Positions 50,280-58,538 of a DNA stretch of 64,000 bases are shown here, in pieces. Location of the stretch: contig NZ_BJTV01000016.1 of the NCBI RefSeq assembly GCF_007176755.1, positions 1-64,000 of the forward strand, given 5' to 3'. The notes under the pieces are model-generated. The model had not been told where the DNA came from. It made no database searches and worked only from the letters and a program-made list of their open reading frames with translations. The position numbers and the translations under genes were made by a program. This DNA comes from Streptomyces sp. 1-11. GTDB taxonomy: Bacteria > Actinomycetota > Actinomycetes > Streptomycetales > Streptomycetaceae. Position 1 is the first letter of the stretch, and every line of letters starts with the position of its first letter.

Positions 50280-51646
50280 CGTCCCTCGTACTCCTCGGAG
50301 ATCTTCTCGGCGAGCGCCTGCGCCTTCCTCAGGGCCGAGTCGACGGACTGGCGTCCGGCGATGGCCGCGCTGATCTCCTGGGAGACCTTGGTGCCGAGGT
50401 CGGTGAACTCGGGGATGCCGACGAACTGGATGCCGGGCGCGGGCCGCGGCTGTACGCCGGGGTCGTTCGGGCGGGCGTTCTCGATGGCCTTCCTGGTCGG
50501 TTCCTGGAAGGCCGCGGCGGACCGCCGGTAGTCGGCGTTCGTGTAGGTCGAGGCCCGCTTGCCCGCCGGGACGTTCGGCCAGCCGCTGGTCTCGCCGACG
50601 AGCCGCTCGTAGCCCTTGCCCGACGCCCAGGAGACGAACTTCCAGGCCTTGTCGGGGTTGCGGGAGGCCTGCTGGATGCCCCAGGCCCAGGTGTAGAGCC
50701 AGCCGGAGGAGCCGGTCCGCTCGACGGGCGCGGGGGCGTAGCCGAGCTTGCCCCGGACCGGGGACTTGGCCGCCTCCAGCAGGCCGGCCGCGCTGGTGGC
50801 GTCGTACCACATGGCGACCTTGCCCTGGGTCATGCCGTTCAGGCACTCGGCGAAGCCGGACTGGGCGGCGCCGGACTCGCCGTGCTCGCGCACCAGGCCG
50901 ACGTAGAACTTCGTCGCCTTGACGAACTCGGGGGAGTCGAGCCGTGCCTTCCAGTCCTTGTCGAACCAGGTGCCGCCGAAGGTGTTCACCACGGTGGTGA
51001 GCGGCGCCATCAGCTCGCCCCAGCCGGGCAGTCCGCGCAGGCAGATGCCCTTCATGCCGGGCCGGGCGCCGTCCGCCTTCGCGGCGAGGTCGGCCACCTG
51101 CGTCCAGGTGGGGCGGGCGGGCATCTTCAGGCCCTTCGCCGCGAACACGTCCTTGCGGTACATCAGGAAGGACGACTCGCCGTAGAAGGGCTGCCCGTAG
51201 AGCTTGCCGTCGTCCGCCGTCAGCGACTGGCGCATCGGCTTCAGCACGTCCTGCTCGTCGTAGGAGGGGTCCTTGGCGACGTAGCCGTCCATGTCGTGCA
51301 GCCAGCCGTTGCGGGCGTAGATCGGTATCTCGTAGTTGGACAGGGTGGCCACGTCGTACTGGCCGGCCTGGTTGGCGAAGTCCTGGCTGATCTTGTCGCG
51401 GACGTCGTTCTCGGGCAGGACCGTGAAGTTGACCTTGATGCCGGTCTCCTTGGTGAAGTGGGCGGCGGTCAGCTTCTGCAGCTCGGTCATCTGGGGGTTG
51501 TTCACCATCAGCACGTTGATGGAGTCGCCGCCGGAACCGGTCCCGCCCGCACCGGCCCAGCAGCCGGAGAGCAGCGGGGCGAGCAGCGTCCCCGCGGCGG
51601 CCGTGGCGAGCGCGGCTCGCGGCCTCCGTCGGCTCGGGATGCGCAT
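50276..51646 (-). CDS. Polyol-binding lipoprotein of an ABC importer
   Basis: The 456-residue binding protein has a lipoprotein signal with lipobox LLSGC (Cys29) and a family 1 fold (INVLMVNNPQMTELQKLTAAHF, YDVATLSNYEIPIYARNGWL, YGESSFLMYRKDVFAAKGLKMP). The pattern matches SmoE-like sorbitol/mannitol binding proteins. CAGGAG precedes ATG 51646. It opens the four-gene operon binding protein-permease-permease-dehydrogenase, and a DeoR gene lies upstream. Confidence 0.92.
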   Translation of the reverse strand: MRIPSRRRPRAALATAAAGTLLAPLLSGCWAGAGGTGSGGDSINVLMVNNPQMTELQKLTAAHFTKETGIKVNFTVLPENDVRDKISQDFANQAGQYDVATLSNYEIPIYARNGWLHDMDGYVAKDPSYDEQDVLKPMRQSLTADDGKLYGQPFYGESSFLMYRKDVFAAKGLKMPARPTWTQVADLAAKADGARPGMKGICLRGLPGWGELMAPLTTVVNTFGGTWFDKDWKARLDSPEFVKATKFYVGLVREHGESGAAQSGFAECLNGMTQGKVAMWYDATSAAGLLEAAKSPVRGKLGYAPAPVERTGSSGWLYTWAWGIQQASRNPDKAWKFVSWASGKGYERLVGETSGWPNVPAGKRASTYTNADYRRSAAAFQEPTRKAIENARPNDPGVQPRPAPGIQFVGIPEFTDLGTKVSQEISAAIAGRQSVDSALRKAQALAEKISEEYEGR

Positions 51647-51753
51647 GGATCGCTCCTGGATGTATGGGGAGATAAGGGGCGTTCAGGGGTGTGTGGCAGT
51701 GCCCTGGGGAAGGCGGTGCGGAGCCGCGGGCCCGGGTGTCCGGACCCGTGTGT

Positions 51754-52524
51754 TCAGACCCGGATGACCTGCGGGCCCAGCAGGGAGTAGCGGTGCGCCT
51801 CGGTGGCGGGCAGCAGCGTGCTCGTGACGATCGCCTCCAGTGAGCCGATCTCGGCGAACCGGCAGAAGCTGACCGCCCCGAACTTGGTGTGCACACCCGC
51901 GAAGACGGTGCGCCGCGCGGCGCGGACGGCCTGGGTCTTGACCTCGCTGACCGCGGGATCGGGGGTGGTGAGCCCGTGGTCGCGGGAGATGCCGTTGGCC
52001 CCGATGTAGGCGAGGTCGATCACGAAGCCGGCCAGCATCCGGGTGGCCCAGTGGTCGACGGTCGCCAGGGTGCCGGCCCGGACCCGGCCGCCGAGGAGCA
52101 GGACCGAGACGTTCTCGGCCTCGGCGAGCGCGCCCGCGACCGGCAGGGAGGCGGTGACCACGGTCAGCGGCCGGCCGGCCGGCAGGGACTCGGCGATGAG
52201 CTGCGGGGTGAATCCCTCGTCCACGAACACCGTCTCCGCGTCGCCGAGGAGCTCGGCCGCGGCGGCCGCGATCCGGCGCTTCTCCGGGACGTGGCTGGTG
52301 GCGCGGAAGGCGAGCGTCGTCTCGAAACCGGCGCTCTCGACCGGATAGGCGCCGCCGTGCGTCCTGCGGACCAGGCCGTGGTCCTCCAGGGCGCGCAGGT
52401 CGCGCCGGACGGTCTCCTTGGCCACGCCCAGGTCGGCGGCGAGCGCGGAGACGTCGACCGAGCCGGTGGCGCGCGCGGCCCGCACGATCTCGCGCTGGCG
52501 TTCCTCCGCCGTCCTGATGCTCAT
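51754..52524 (-). CDS. DeoR-family transcriptional regulator
   Basis: The 256-residue protein has the DeoR helix-turn-helix (RQREIVRAARATGSVDVSALAADLGVAKETVRRDLRALEDHGLVRRTHGGAYP) and the sugar-phosphate isomerase-like sensor domain (VFVDEGFTPQLIAESL, LLGGRVRAGTLATVDHW, LAYIGANGIS, FGAVSFCRFA). DeoR proteins respond to phosphorylated sugars. It lies 107 bases before the polyol operon on the same strand and probably controls it and possibly itself. Confidence 0.92.
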   Translation of the reverse strand: MSIRTAEERQREIVRAARATGSVDVSALAADLGVAKETVRRDLRALEDHGLVRRTHGGAYPVESAGFETTLAFRATSHVPEKRRIAAAAAELLGDAETVFVDEGFTPQLIAESLPAGRPLTVVTASLPVAGALAEAENVSVLLLGGRVRAGTLATVDHWATRMLAGFVIDLAYIGANGISRDHGLTTPDPAVSEVKTQAVRAARRTVFAGVHTKFGAVSFCRFAEIGSLEAIVTSTLLPATEAHRYSLLGPQVIRV

Positions 52525-52718
52525 GTCCTCACCCGCTTCCCCGCCGGCCTGCCCGTTCGGGCCCTGGGGGAAGTTCTACAGCGGGTGTGCGGCGCTGACC
52601 AGGTCTGTTACGGGCCCGATCCTGCCCGGGTGCGCCCGTTTCGGACCTGCCGTGCCCGTCGCGGACCTGCGGGGCCGTCCGGGGCGCGGTGGGATCGGGC
52701 GGTCCGGATGCCCGAACA
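52525..52718. promoter_or_regulatory. Upstream region of the DeoR gene
   Basis: No gene is visible. CGGACCTGC occurs twice, 20 bases apart (52642-52650 and 52662-52670), and GACC-A-GGTC (52597-52605) is a small palindrome. Any of these could serve the DeoR protein, but none is strong. Confidence 0.35.
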
Positions 52719-52757
52719 CGGCGGCGGGCGGGCCCGTTCGGTGCCCGCCCGCCGCCG
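52719..52757. terminator. Terminator after uronate dehydrogenase
   Basis: A perfect 15-bp stem (CGGCGGCGGGCGGGC and its complement) with a 9-nt loop lies 35 bases beyond the minus-strand stop at 52793. Confidence 0.8.
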
Positions 52758-52792
52758 CGAACGCCCTTTTCCGGCCGCGCTGGCCGGCCGCG

Positions 52793-53602
52793 TCAGTACG
52801 GCCAGATCGGCGGGTCGGTCACGAAGTGGCCGCCGAGGCGGCTGTGCGCGGGGTTCGCCGGGTCGAGTTCGCCCTGCTCGGCGATGAGCTTCTCCGCCCA
52901 CGGCTCGGAGTCGTCCTGGGGGTCGTAGCCGAGCGCCCGGGCGCTCGTGAGGTCCCACCACAGGCGGGTGTTGGCCGAGGAGCCGTGGACCACGGTGTGG
53001 CCGACGCCCTCGGCGGTCAGGGCCGCGTGGAAGAGGCGGGCGCCGTCGGCCGGACTCATCCACACCGAGAGCATGCGCACGCTGGTCGGCTCCGGGAAGC
53101 AGGAGCCGATGCGCACCGAGACGGTCTCCAGGCCGTGCTTGTCCCAGTAGAGCTGGGCGAGGTCCTCGCCGAAACACTTGGACAGGCCGTAGAAGGTGTC
53201 CGGGCGGCGCGGGGTGTCCACGGGGATCAGCGCCTCGCCGGGACGCGGGGCCGGGGTGAAGCCGGCGGCGTGGTTGGAGGAGGCGAAGACGATCCGGGGC
53301 ACGCCTTCGAGGCGGGCGGCCTCGTACAGGTTGTAGGTGCCCTCGATGTTCGACCTGAGGATCTTCTCGAACGGCGCCTCCAGGGAGATGCCCGCGAGGT
53401 GGACGACCGCGTCCACCCCGCGCACCGCCTCGCGCAGCGCGCCGGTGTCGGTGAGGTCGGCGGTGACGGCGTCCGGCTCTCCCTCCATGGGCCGCACGTC
53501 GAACAGGCGCAGCGTGTAGCCGTACTCCGGCAGCAGGGAGCGCATCAGGGTGCCGAGCCCGCCGGCGGCGCCGGTGAGCAGAACGGTGCGGGGAGCGGGC
53601 AT
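52793..53602 (-). CDS. udh: Uronate dehydrogenase
   Basis: The 269-residue short-chain NAD+ enzyme oxidises galacturonate or glucuronate to aldarolactones. It follows known uronate dehydrogenases closely: LLTGAAGGLGTLMR, VVHLAGISLEAPFEKILRSNIEGTYNLYEAAR, IVFASSNHAAGF, the catalytic Tyr138-x3-Lys142 (FYGLSKCFGEDLA) and VRIGSCFPEPTSVRMLSVW. AAGGAG precedes ATG 53602. It is divergent from 5-dehydro-4-deoxyglucarate dehydratase, so the two together cover oxidative uronate catabolism except for lactone and aldarate steps. Confidence 0.9.
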   Translation of the reverse strand: MPAPRTVLLTGAAGGLGTLMRSLLPEYGYTLRLFDVRPMEGEPDAVTADLTDTGALREAVRGVDAVVHLAGISLEAPFEKILRSNIEGTYNLYEAARLEGVPRIVFASSNHAAGFTPAPRPGEALIPVDTPRRPDTFYGLSKCFGEDLAQLYWDKHGLETVSVRIGSCFPEPTSVRMLSVWMSPADGARLFHAALTAEGVGHTVVHGSSANTRLWWDLTSARALGYDPQDDSEPWAEKLIAEQGELDPANPAHSRLGGHFVTDPPIWPY

Positions 53603-53688
53603 CCTCGGTCTCCTTGATCACCTGTGACGGGTGACGAACGGCCGTGTGCCGGGACGTCATTCACATGCGTGGACACGCTAGAAAGCGC

Positions 53689-53703
53689 TGACTGATCCAG
53701 TCA
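53689..53703. promoter_or_regulatory. Palindrome in the udh-kdgD divergent gap
   Basis: TGACTG-ATC-CAGTCA is a perfect inverted repeat, 86 bases before the udh start and 50 bases upstream of the kdgD -35. It is a candidate operator for shared control of both arms. Confidence 0.5.
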
Positions 53704-53753
53704 AGGGTGCTGTGGGGTGGGGAAATCCGGTGCTGTGTCGCGTGTTTGGACGC

Positions 53754-53783
53754 TTGACCCGGGCCGAAAGGGGCCCGTAGCGT
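53754..53783 (+). promoter_or_regulatory. Promoter of kdgD
   Basis: TTGACC (53754-53759) and TAGCGT (53778-53783) are 18 bases apart, giving a start point near 53790 and a leader of about 50 bases before GTG 53840. Confidence 0.6.
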
Positions 53784-53839
53784 GCTGTTGTTCAGAAATA
53801 TGGACGTCGATCAGAGACATGCACCGACAGGGAGCGCTC

Positions 53840-54781
53840 GTGACGCCAGCCCCTCTCGCCGCCCGGCTCCACGACCCGAGCGGGCCGCTGTTCTTCCCCG
53901 TCACGGCCTACGGCCCCGGCGGTTCCGTCGACCTCGACGTCTACCGCGCCCATGTGCGCGAGGGCGTCGCGGCCGGCGCCGCCGCCGTCTTCGCCTGCTG
54001 CGGCACCGGCGAGTTCCACGCGCTGCTGCCCGAGGAGTTCGAGGCCTGCGTACGGACGGCCGTCGAGGCGGCCGGGGGGCGGGTGCCCGTCGTGGCCGGC
54101 GCCGGGTACGGCACCGCGCTCGCCGTCCGCTACGCGCGCCTCGCCGAGGAGGCGGGCGCGGACGGGCTGCTCGCCATGCCGCCGTACCTCGTTGTCGCCG
54201 GCCAGGAGGGACTGCTGCGGCACTACCGGGAGATCGCCGCCGCGACCGCCCTGCCTGTCATCGTCTACCAGCGCGACAACGCCGTTCTCACCCCGCGGAC
54301 CGTCGTCGGACTCGCCCGCACCGAGGGCATCGCCGGCCTCAAGGACGGACTCGGCGACCTGGACCTGATGCAGCGGATCGTCAGCGCCGTGCGTACCGAG
54401 GCCCCCGGCGACTTCCTGTACTTCAACGGGCTGCCGACCGCCGAGCAGACCCAGCTCGCCTACCGGGCCCTCGGCATCACCCTGTACTCCTCGGCCGTCT
54501 TCTGCTTCGTCCCAGAAATCGCCCTGGCCTTCCACCGGGCGCTCCGCTCGGGCGACGAGGCCACCGTGCGGCGCCTGCTGGACGGCTTCTACCGCCCGTT
54601 CGTCGAACTGCGCGACCGTGGCCGCGGCTACGCCGTCTCGCTCGTCAAGGCGGGCGTGCGGCTGCGCGGCCTGGACGTGGGCGAGGTCCGACCGCCGCTG
54701 CACGAGCCGGACGAGGACCACGTCAAGCAGCTCGCCCGGCTCATCGAGCGCGGGCACGCCCTGCTGGAGGAGACGGAGTGA
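53840..54781 (+). CDS. kdgD: 5-dehydro-4-deoxyglucarate dehydratase
   Basis: The 313-residue DHDPS-fold enzyme dehydrates and decarboxylates 5-keto-4-deoxyglucarate to alpha-ketoglutarate semialdehyde. The family marks are FFPVTAYGPGGSVDLDVYRAHV, ACCGTGEFHALLPEEF, Tyr143 (VYQRDNAVLT) and Schiff-base Lys168 (GLKDGLGDLDLMQRI), with FLYFNGLPTAEQTQLAY. GTG 53840 is preferred for its GGGAG site; ATG 53819 is upstream in frame. The stop overlaps the next gene's GTG. Confidence 0.9.
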   Translation: MTPAPLAARLHDPSGPLFFPVTAYGPGGSVDLDVYRAHVREGVAAGAAAVFACCGTGEFHALLPEEFEACVRTAVEAAGGRVPVVAGAGYGTALAVRYARLAEEAGADGLLAMPPYLVVAGQEGLLRHYREIAAATALPVIVYQRDNAVLTPRTVVGLARTEGIAGLKDGLGDLDLMQRIVSAVRTEAPGDFLYFNGLPTAEQTQLAYRALGITLYSSAVFCFVPEIALAFHRALRSGDEATVRRLLDGFYRPFVELRDRGRGYAVSLVKAGVRLRGLDVGEVRPPLHEPDEDHVKQLARLIERGHALLEETE

Positions 54782-55941
54782 AGGCGTCGGCGTTCGTCTA
54801 CCCCTGGGACGTGGCCGGCGACCCGGAGGCCCCCGCGCGGATCGCCTCGCTCGGCGCCGGGCAGGTCACCCTCGCCTCCGCCTACCACTCCACCCGCGCC
54901 CTGACCCCCCGCCACCCCCGGCACCGCATCGTCACGGCGGAGTACGCGGCCGTCCTCTACCCGCCGGGCGAGCGCTGGGCGGGCCGCGGGCTGCGCCCGT
55001 ACCCCGCCGGCCGCTGGGCCCCGGGGGACGCCTACGGCGAGGCCGCCACCGCGCTCACCGCGGCCGGGCTGGAGGTGCACACCTGGGTCGTCCTCGCGCA
55101 CAACTCCCGCCTGGGCGCCGAACACCCCGACACCTCGGTGGTCAACGCCTACGGCGACCGCTACCCGTGGGCGCCGTGCATCGCGCAGCCCGCCACGCGC
55201 GCGTACCTGGTCGACCTGGCCGCCGAGGCCGCCGTGCGCCCCGGCGCGCGCGGCACCGAACTGGAGTCACTCGGCTGGTACGGCCTGCAGCACCTGCACG
55301 CGCACGACAAGACCTCAGGGGTCGGCCTCGGGGACGCCGGGCAATACCTGATGTCCCTGTGCTTCTGCCCGTCCTGCGCGGCCGGCTACGGCGAGCAGGG
55401 GCTGGACCCCGCCCGGCTCGCGGCCGGCGTGCGCGCGGCGCTGGAACCGCTGTGGCGGGGCGCGGCGGACGACGGGGGCTGGCCGGCGGTCGAGAAGCTC
55501 CTCGGGCAGGACACGGCGGCGGCCACGCGCGCGTGGCGCGACACCGTCGCCCGCACCCTCCAGGAGGAGGCCGTCGCCGCGGTGCGCGCAGCGGCGCCCG
55601 TGGGCTTCCAGGTGCTGCTGCACGCCGACCCGGTGACCTACCACTGCGGCGCCAACGCCGGCGTCGACCCCGCCCACGTCCTCGGGATCGCGGACGGGGT
55701 GGTGGTGCCGTGCACCGGCGGCACCGGCCCGCTGGCGCCCTTCGCCGGGCGGGCGGACGGAGGAAAGGTCCTGGCGGCCAACTTCACGGTGGTCACCGGC
55801 ATGGGCGGCAGCCCCGCCACGCTGGCCTCGGACGCGGCACGCGCGCGTGCCGAGGGGGCGACGGAACTGCGCCTGTATCACGCCGGACTGGCGTCGGACG
55901 ACGACCTGTCCGCGGTGCGGGAGGCCCTGTCCGGGCGGTGA
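54778..55941 (+). CDS. Unrecognised protein coupled to kdgD (possible TIM-barrel hydrolase)
   Basis: The 387-residue protein begins KASAFVYPWDVAGDPEAPARIASLGAGQVTLASAYHSTRAL. It contains EVHTWVVLAHNSRLGAEHP, ESLGWYGLQHLHAHDKTSG and a short cysteine cluster LCFCPSCAAGYG. The end is GATELRLYHAGLASDDDL. Alternating strands and helices, histidines at strand ends and a CxCxxC motif suggest a metal- or substrate-binding TIM barrel, perhaps a glycoside hydrolase or isomerase relative. GTGA overlap with kdgD ties it to sugar-acid catabolism. The family is not recognised. Its last 64 bases overlap the convergent MFS gene. Confidence 0.8.
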   Translation: MKASAFVYPWDVAGDPEAPARIASLGAGQVTLASAYHSTRALTPRHPRHRIVTAEYAAVLYPPGERWAGRGLRPYPAGRWAPGDAYGEAATALTAAGLEVHTWVVLAHNSRLGAEHPDTSVVNAYGDRYPWAPCIAQPATRAYLVDLAAEAAVRPGARGTELESLGWYGLQHLHAHDKTSGVGLGDAGQYLMSLCFCPSCAAGYGEQGLDPARLAAGVRAALEPLWRGAADDGGWPAVEKLLGQDTAAATRAWRDTVARTLQEEAVAAVRAAAPVGFQVLLHADPVTYHCGANAGVDPAHVLGIADGVVVPCTGGTGPLAPFAGRADGGKVLAANFTVVTGMGGSPATLASDAARARAEGATELRLYHAGLASDDDLSAVREALSGR

Positions 55942-57110
55942 GCCAGGGCGGCCGCCGTCGCGAGCAGCGCGGCCCCGTAGAGCGGCAGCAGCACTCCCAC
56001 GCCGGCCAGTTCGACCAGGCCGGCCCCGGCGCCGAGGCCCAGCACGTTCGGGGCGAGGACCAGCGTGCCGGCGGTGGCCGTCACGCGGCCGAGCAGCGGG
56101 CCGGGCGTCTCCCGCTGGACGGCGGTGAACGCGGCCACCAGCACGCAGGGCAGGCCCAGGCCGATCACCACGCCCGCCGCGAGGGCCACCGGGTCCGACG
56201 GCACGGCCCGCGCCGCCACCGCGATCCCGGTCAGCGCGATCCCGGCCGCCGCGAACCGGCGCGCGCCCATGCGGCGCAGCGCGGGCCCCGAGACCAGCCC
56301 GGCCGCCACCGAACCGGCGCCCTGGAAGGCGTACAGCACACCCGCGTACGCGGGGGAGTGGCCGAGACGGTCGACGACGGCGTACACCGCGGAGCCGGCG
56401 AGCGCGGCCAGCAGCATGGCCGTGCCGCCCGCCCCCACCAGCGGCCGCAGCACGGGGTGGCCCCACAGGTGCCGGACGCCCTGCGCGGTCCGGCGCCGCC
56501 AGCCGTCGCCGGTCCGCGCGGGCCGCTCCTCGCGCACCCGCGGCAGGGCGTACAGCCCGGCGGCGAGGACGAAGGTGACGGCGTCCAGACAAGCCACGGC
56601 GGGGCCGCCCCAGAGGGCGTAGAGACCCGCTCCCGTCAGCGGGGCGACGAGCTTCATGCCCTCCGTGAGGGTCGTCCGCAGCCCGTTGAAGTCACCGAGG
56701 AGGTCAGCCGCGACGGCGGCGGCGACCAGGGCCGACTCGGCGGCGTCGTGCACGACCCCGATGGCGCCGTAGAGGAACAGCACGGCGAACAGGAGCCACA
56801 GCCGGCCGGGGGAGTCGACGGTGAGAAGGGTGAGGAGCAGCGCCGCCAGGCACAGGTTCGACGCGACGAGCAGGGGTCTGCGCCGCATCCGGTCGGCGAG
56901 CGCGCCGAGCGCCGGCCCCGCCGGCGTGGGGGCCCACAGGGCGAGCACGCTCAGGGCGGCCAGGCCGTCGGACCCCGTGAGGTCCTTCACCCACACCCCC
57001 GATGCCAGCCACAGCGAGGAGGTGCCGAAGGCGGACACCACCACGCCGGCGAGGTACAGCGCCGCGCTGCGGTTCCGCAGGACGCGGACCAGCGGCCAGG
57101 AAGTCGTCAT
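55878..57110 (-). CDS. Major facilitator superfamily transporter
   Basis: The 410-residue protein has twelve predicted helices in two halves, with MFS motif A-like ALADRMRRRPLLVASN between helices 2 and 3 and a long basic central loop (VREERPARTGDGWRRRTAQGVRHLWGHP). It looks like the MFS_3/enterobactin-exporter-like group of actinobacterial efflux proteins. The substrate is unknown. Its 3' end overlaps the convergent gene at 54778-55941 by 64 bases, with no room for a separate terminator. Confidence 0.88.
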   Translation of the reverse strand: MTTSWPLVRVLRNRSAALYLAGVVVSAFGTSSLWLASGVWVKDLTGSDGLAALSVLALWAPTPAGPALGALADRMRRRPLLVASNLCLAALLLTLLTVDSPGRLWLLFAVLFLYGAIGVVHDAAESALVAAAVAADLLGDFNGLRTTLTEGMKLVAPLTGAGLYALWGGPAVACLDAVTFVLAAGLYALPRVREERPARTGDGWRRRTAQGVRHLWGHPVLRPLVGAGGTAMLLAALAGSAVYAVVDRLGHSPAYAGVLYAFQGAGSVAAGLVSGPALRRMGARRFAAAGIALTGIAVAARAVPSDPVALAAGVVIGLGLPCVLVAAFTAVQRETPGPLLGRVTATAGTLVLAPNVLGLGAGAGLVELAGVGVLLPLYGAALLATAAALAHRPDRASRTADRSSSDASPA

Positions 57111-57288
57111 GCCTGTTCATCGTGGGCCTAAGGCGGGGGCCCGGCATCGGCAGGACGCCCTAATCCCGAGCGCGTTCCGTACGCCGCCCGGCCGTCCGGC
57201 GCAGGAGTGGCCGGGTGGCGCCGATGAGTTCCGGCGGGCCGCACGGTCACCCCTTCGTACAGACAGCGCGAACGCGAAGGAGCGACCC

Positions 57289-57873
57289 ATGAGCATGGTG
57301 GATCTCGGCCCGCAGGCCCGGATCGTGGCACGGCTCGCCGAGTCCGTGGCCGACGAGCGGCTCACGGCCGCCACGCCGTGCCCGGACCTGGCGGTGCGGA
57401 ACCTGCTCGGCCACATCCTGCACCTGTCGGTGGCCTTCCGGGACGCCGCCCGCAAGGACCTCGGCGCGACCACCGACACCCGTCCCGACGCCGCCGTCCC
57501 GGACATCGGCCCCGGCTGGCGCGAGGACCTGCCGAAGGCGCTGGACGAACTCGCCGACGCCTGGCGCGACCCGGCCGCCTGGACCGGCGCCACCCGGGCC
57601 GGCGGCGTGGACCTGCCCGGGGCGGTCGCGGGCGCGGTCGCCGCCGAGGAACTGGTCGTCCACGGCTGGGACCTGGCCCGCGCCACCGGCCAGCCCTACG
57701 AGCCCGACCCCGCCGCCCTGGAGGCGGCCCACGGCTTCCTCGCCGCCGCCGCCGCCGACGACCCGTCCCGGGGCGACGCCCCCTTCGGCCCGGTCGTCCC
57801 GGTCCCGCCCACCGCGTCCCTGCTGGACCGCACGATCGGCCTGAGCGGCCGCGACCCGGGATGGCGCCCGTGA
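57289..57873 (+). CDS. TIGR03086/DinB-like metal-binding protein
   Basis: The 194-residue protein belongs to the mycothiol-dependent maleylpyruvate isomerase-like four-helix family. TPCPDLAVRNLLGHILHLS and AAEELVVHGWDLARATGQPYEPD hold the family's histidine and acidic metal ligands. Members are thought to act with mycothiol or as metal-dependent enzymes; the specific reaction is unknown. ATG 57289 follows GAAGGAG. It is transcribed alone. Confidence 0.87.
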   Translation: MSMVDLGPQARIVARLAESVADERLTAATPCPDLAVRNLLGHILHLSVAFRDAARKDLGATTDTRPDAAVPDIGPGWREDLPKALDELADAWRDPAAWTGATRAGGVDLPGAVAGAVAAEELVVHGWDLARATGQPYEPDPAALEAAHGFLAAAAADDPSRGDAPFGPVVPVPPTASLLDRTIGLSGRDPGWRP

Positions 57874-57922
57874 ATCCCGCCTGACCCGGCAGCGGCCCCG
57901 GCCCCGCCCCGGCTCCGGTCCC

Positions 57923-57948
57923 GCCCCGGCTTCCGTTTCGGCCGGGGC
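57923..57948. terminator. Probable terminator after the DinB-like gene
   Basis: GCCCCGGC and GCCGGGGC form a perfect 8-bp stem around TTCCGTTTCG, 49 bases after the stop. Confidence 0.5.
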
Positions 57949-57972
57949 TGGGGCCCGGGCCGCTCGATTCCG

Positions 57973-58050
57973 CCGCTGTCCGTGACCGCCCAGGGCCCTG
58001 CTCGGACGCCTCCGCTGTCCGTGCCCGCCCACGGCCCTGCTCGGACACCT
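57973..58050. repeat. Two tandem copies of a 39-bp repeat
   Basis: CCGCTGTCCGTG[A/C]CCGCCC... repeats once with a period of 39 and about three differences. The period is a multiple of three, but no gene with other support uses it. Confidence 0.85.
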
Positions 58051-58498
58051 CGTCGGTCGAAGCCCGGCACGTTCGCGGCGTTGCGGCGGCACACGGATCC
58101 CGCGCGGCTCACCAGCTCACCGGGATCCGAATCCCCGCGGCGCCCGTTCCGGTGCACGCGCCGCAGGACCGCGCCCACCGGCCGCAGGGTTTCCGCGGGC
58201 GCCCGGACGTCGGCTTCCTCAAGGGCGCTTGCGACTTCCGGCCCCCGCACGACGGCCATGCCGTCCGGCGCCGGAACCTCCGGCTCACCGCCCGCGCCGG
58301 CCTGGTCCCGCGCGAGGCGGACCCCGCGGGACATCGCGGTGGCGAACACGCCGATGCCGTCGGCCGGCCCACCCGGGCCGCCGTGGAGGGCGACACCCGT
58401 GAAGTCCGGGGCGCCTCAAGGCAACCAGGACTTCCTTTGTCAGAAGCATTGACGAAACACGGGCCCCCTCCTACCTTCAACGCGTCGTACTCCGTACG

Positions 58499-58508
58499 TC
58501 ATATATGA
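58499..58508. promoter_or_regulatory. Candidate GntR operator
   Basis: TCATATATGA is a perfect, AT-rich 10-bp palindrome in an otherwise GC-rich gap, 30 bases before the gntR start. It is well placed for autoregulation. Confidence 0.45.
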
Positions 58509-58538
58509 GACGCGATACGCGAGATCCGAGAGGGCCGC

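Larger units (their letters stand above)
57874..58538. other. 665-base gap before the GntR gene
   Basis: I see no convincing gene. Frames on both strands are open because of high GC, but lack ribosome sites and known motifs. The gap holds a hairpin, a 39-bp direct repeat and, at its end, the GntR promoter region with a TCATATATGA palindrome. Confidence 0.5.

Noticed and set aside
57696..58349. A 217-codon minus-strand frame carrying a 13-residue repeat (GVRAGPWA[G/V]TDSG).
   Set aside because: It overlaps the end of the DinB-like gene, lacks a ribosome site and ends in low-complexity Arg/Pro/Gly sequence. The repeat is explained by the 39-bp DNA duplication.
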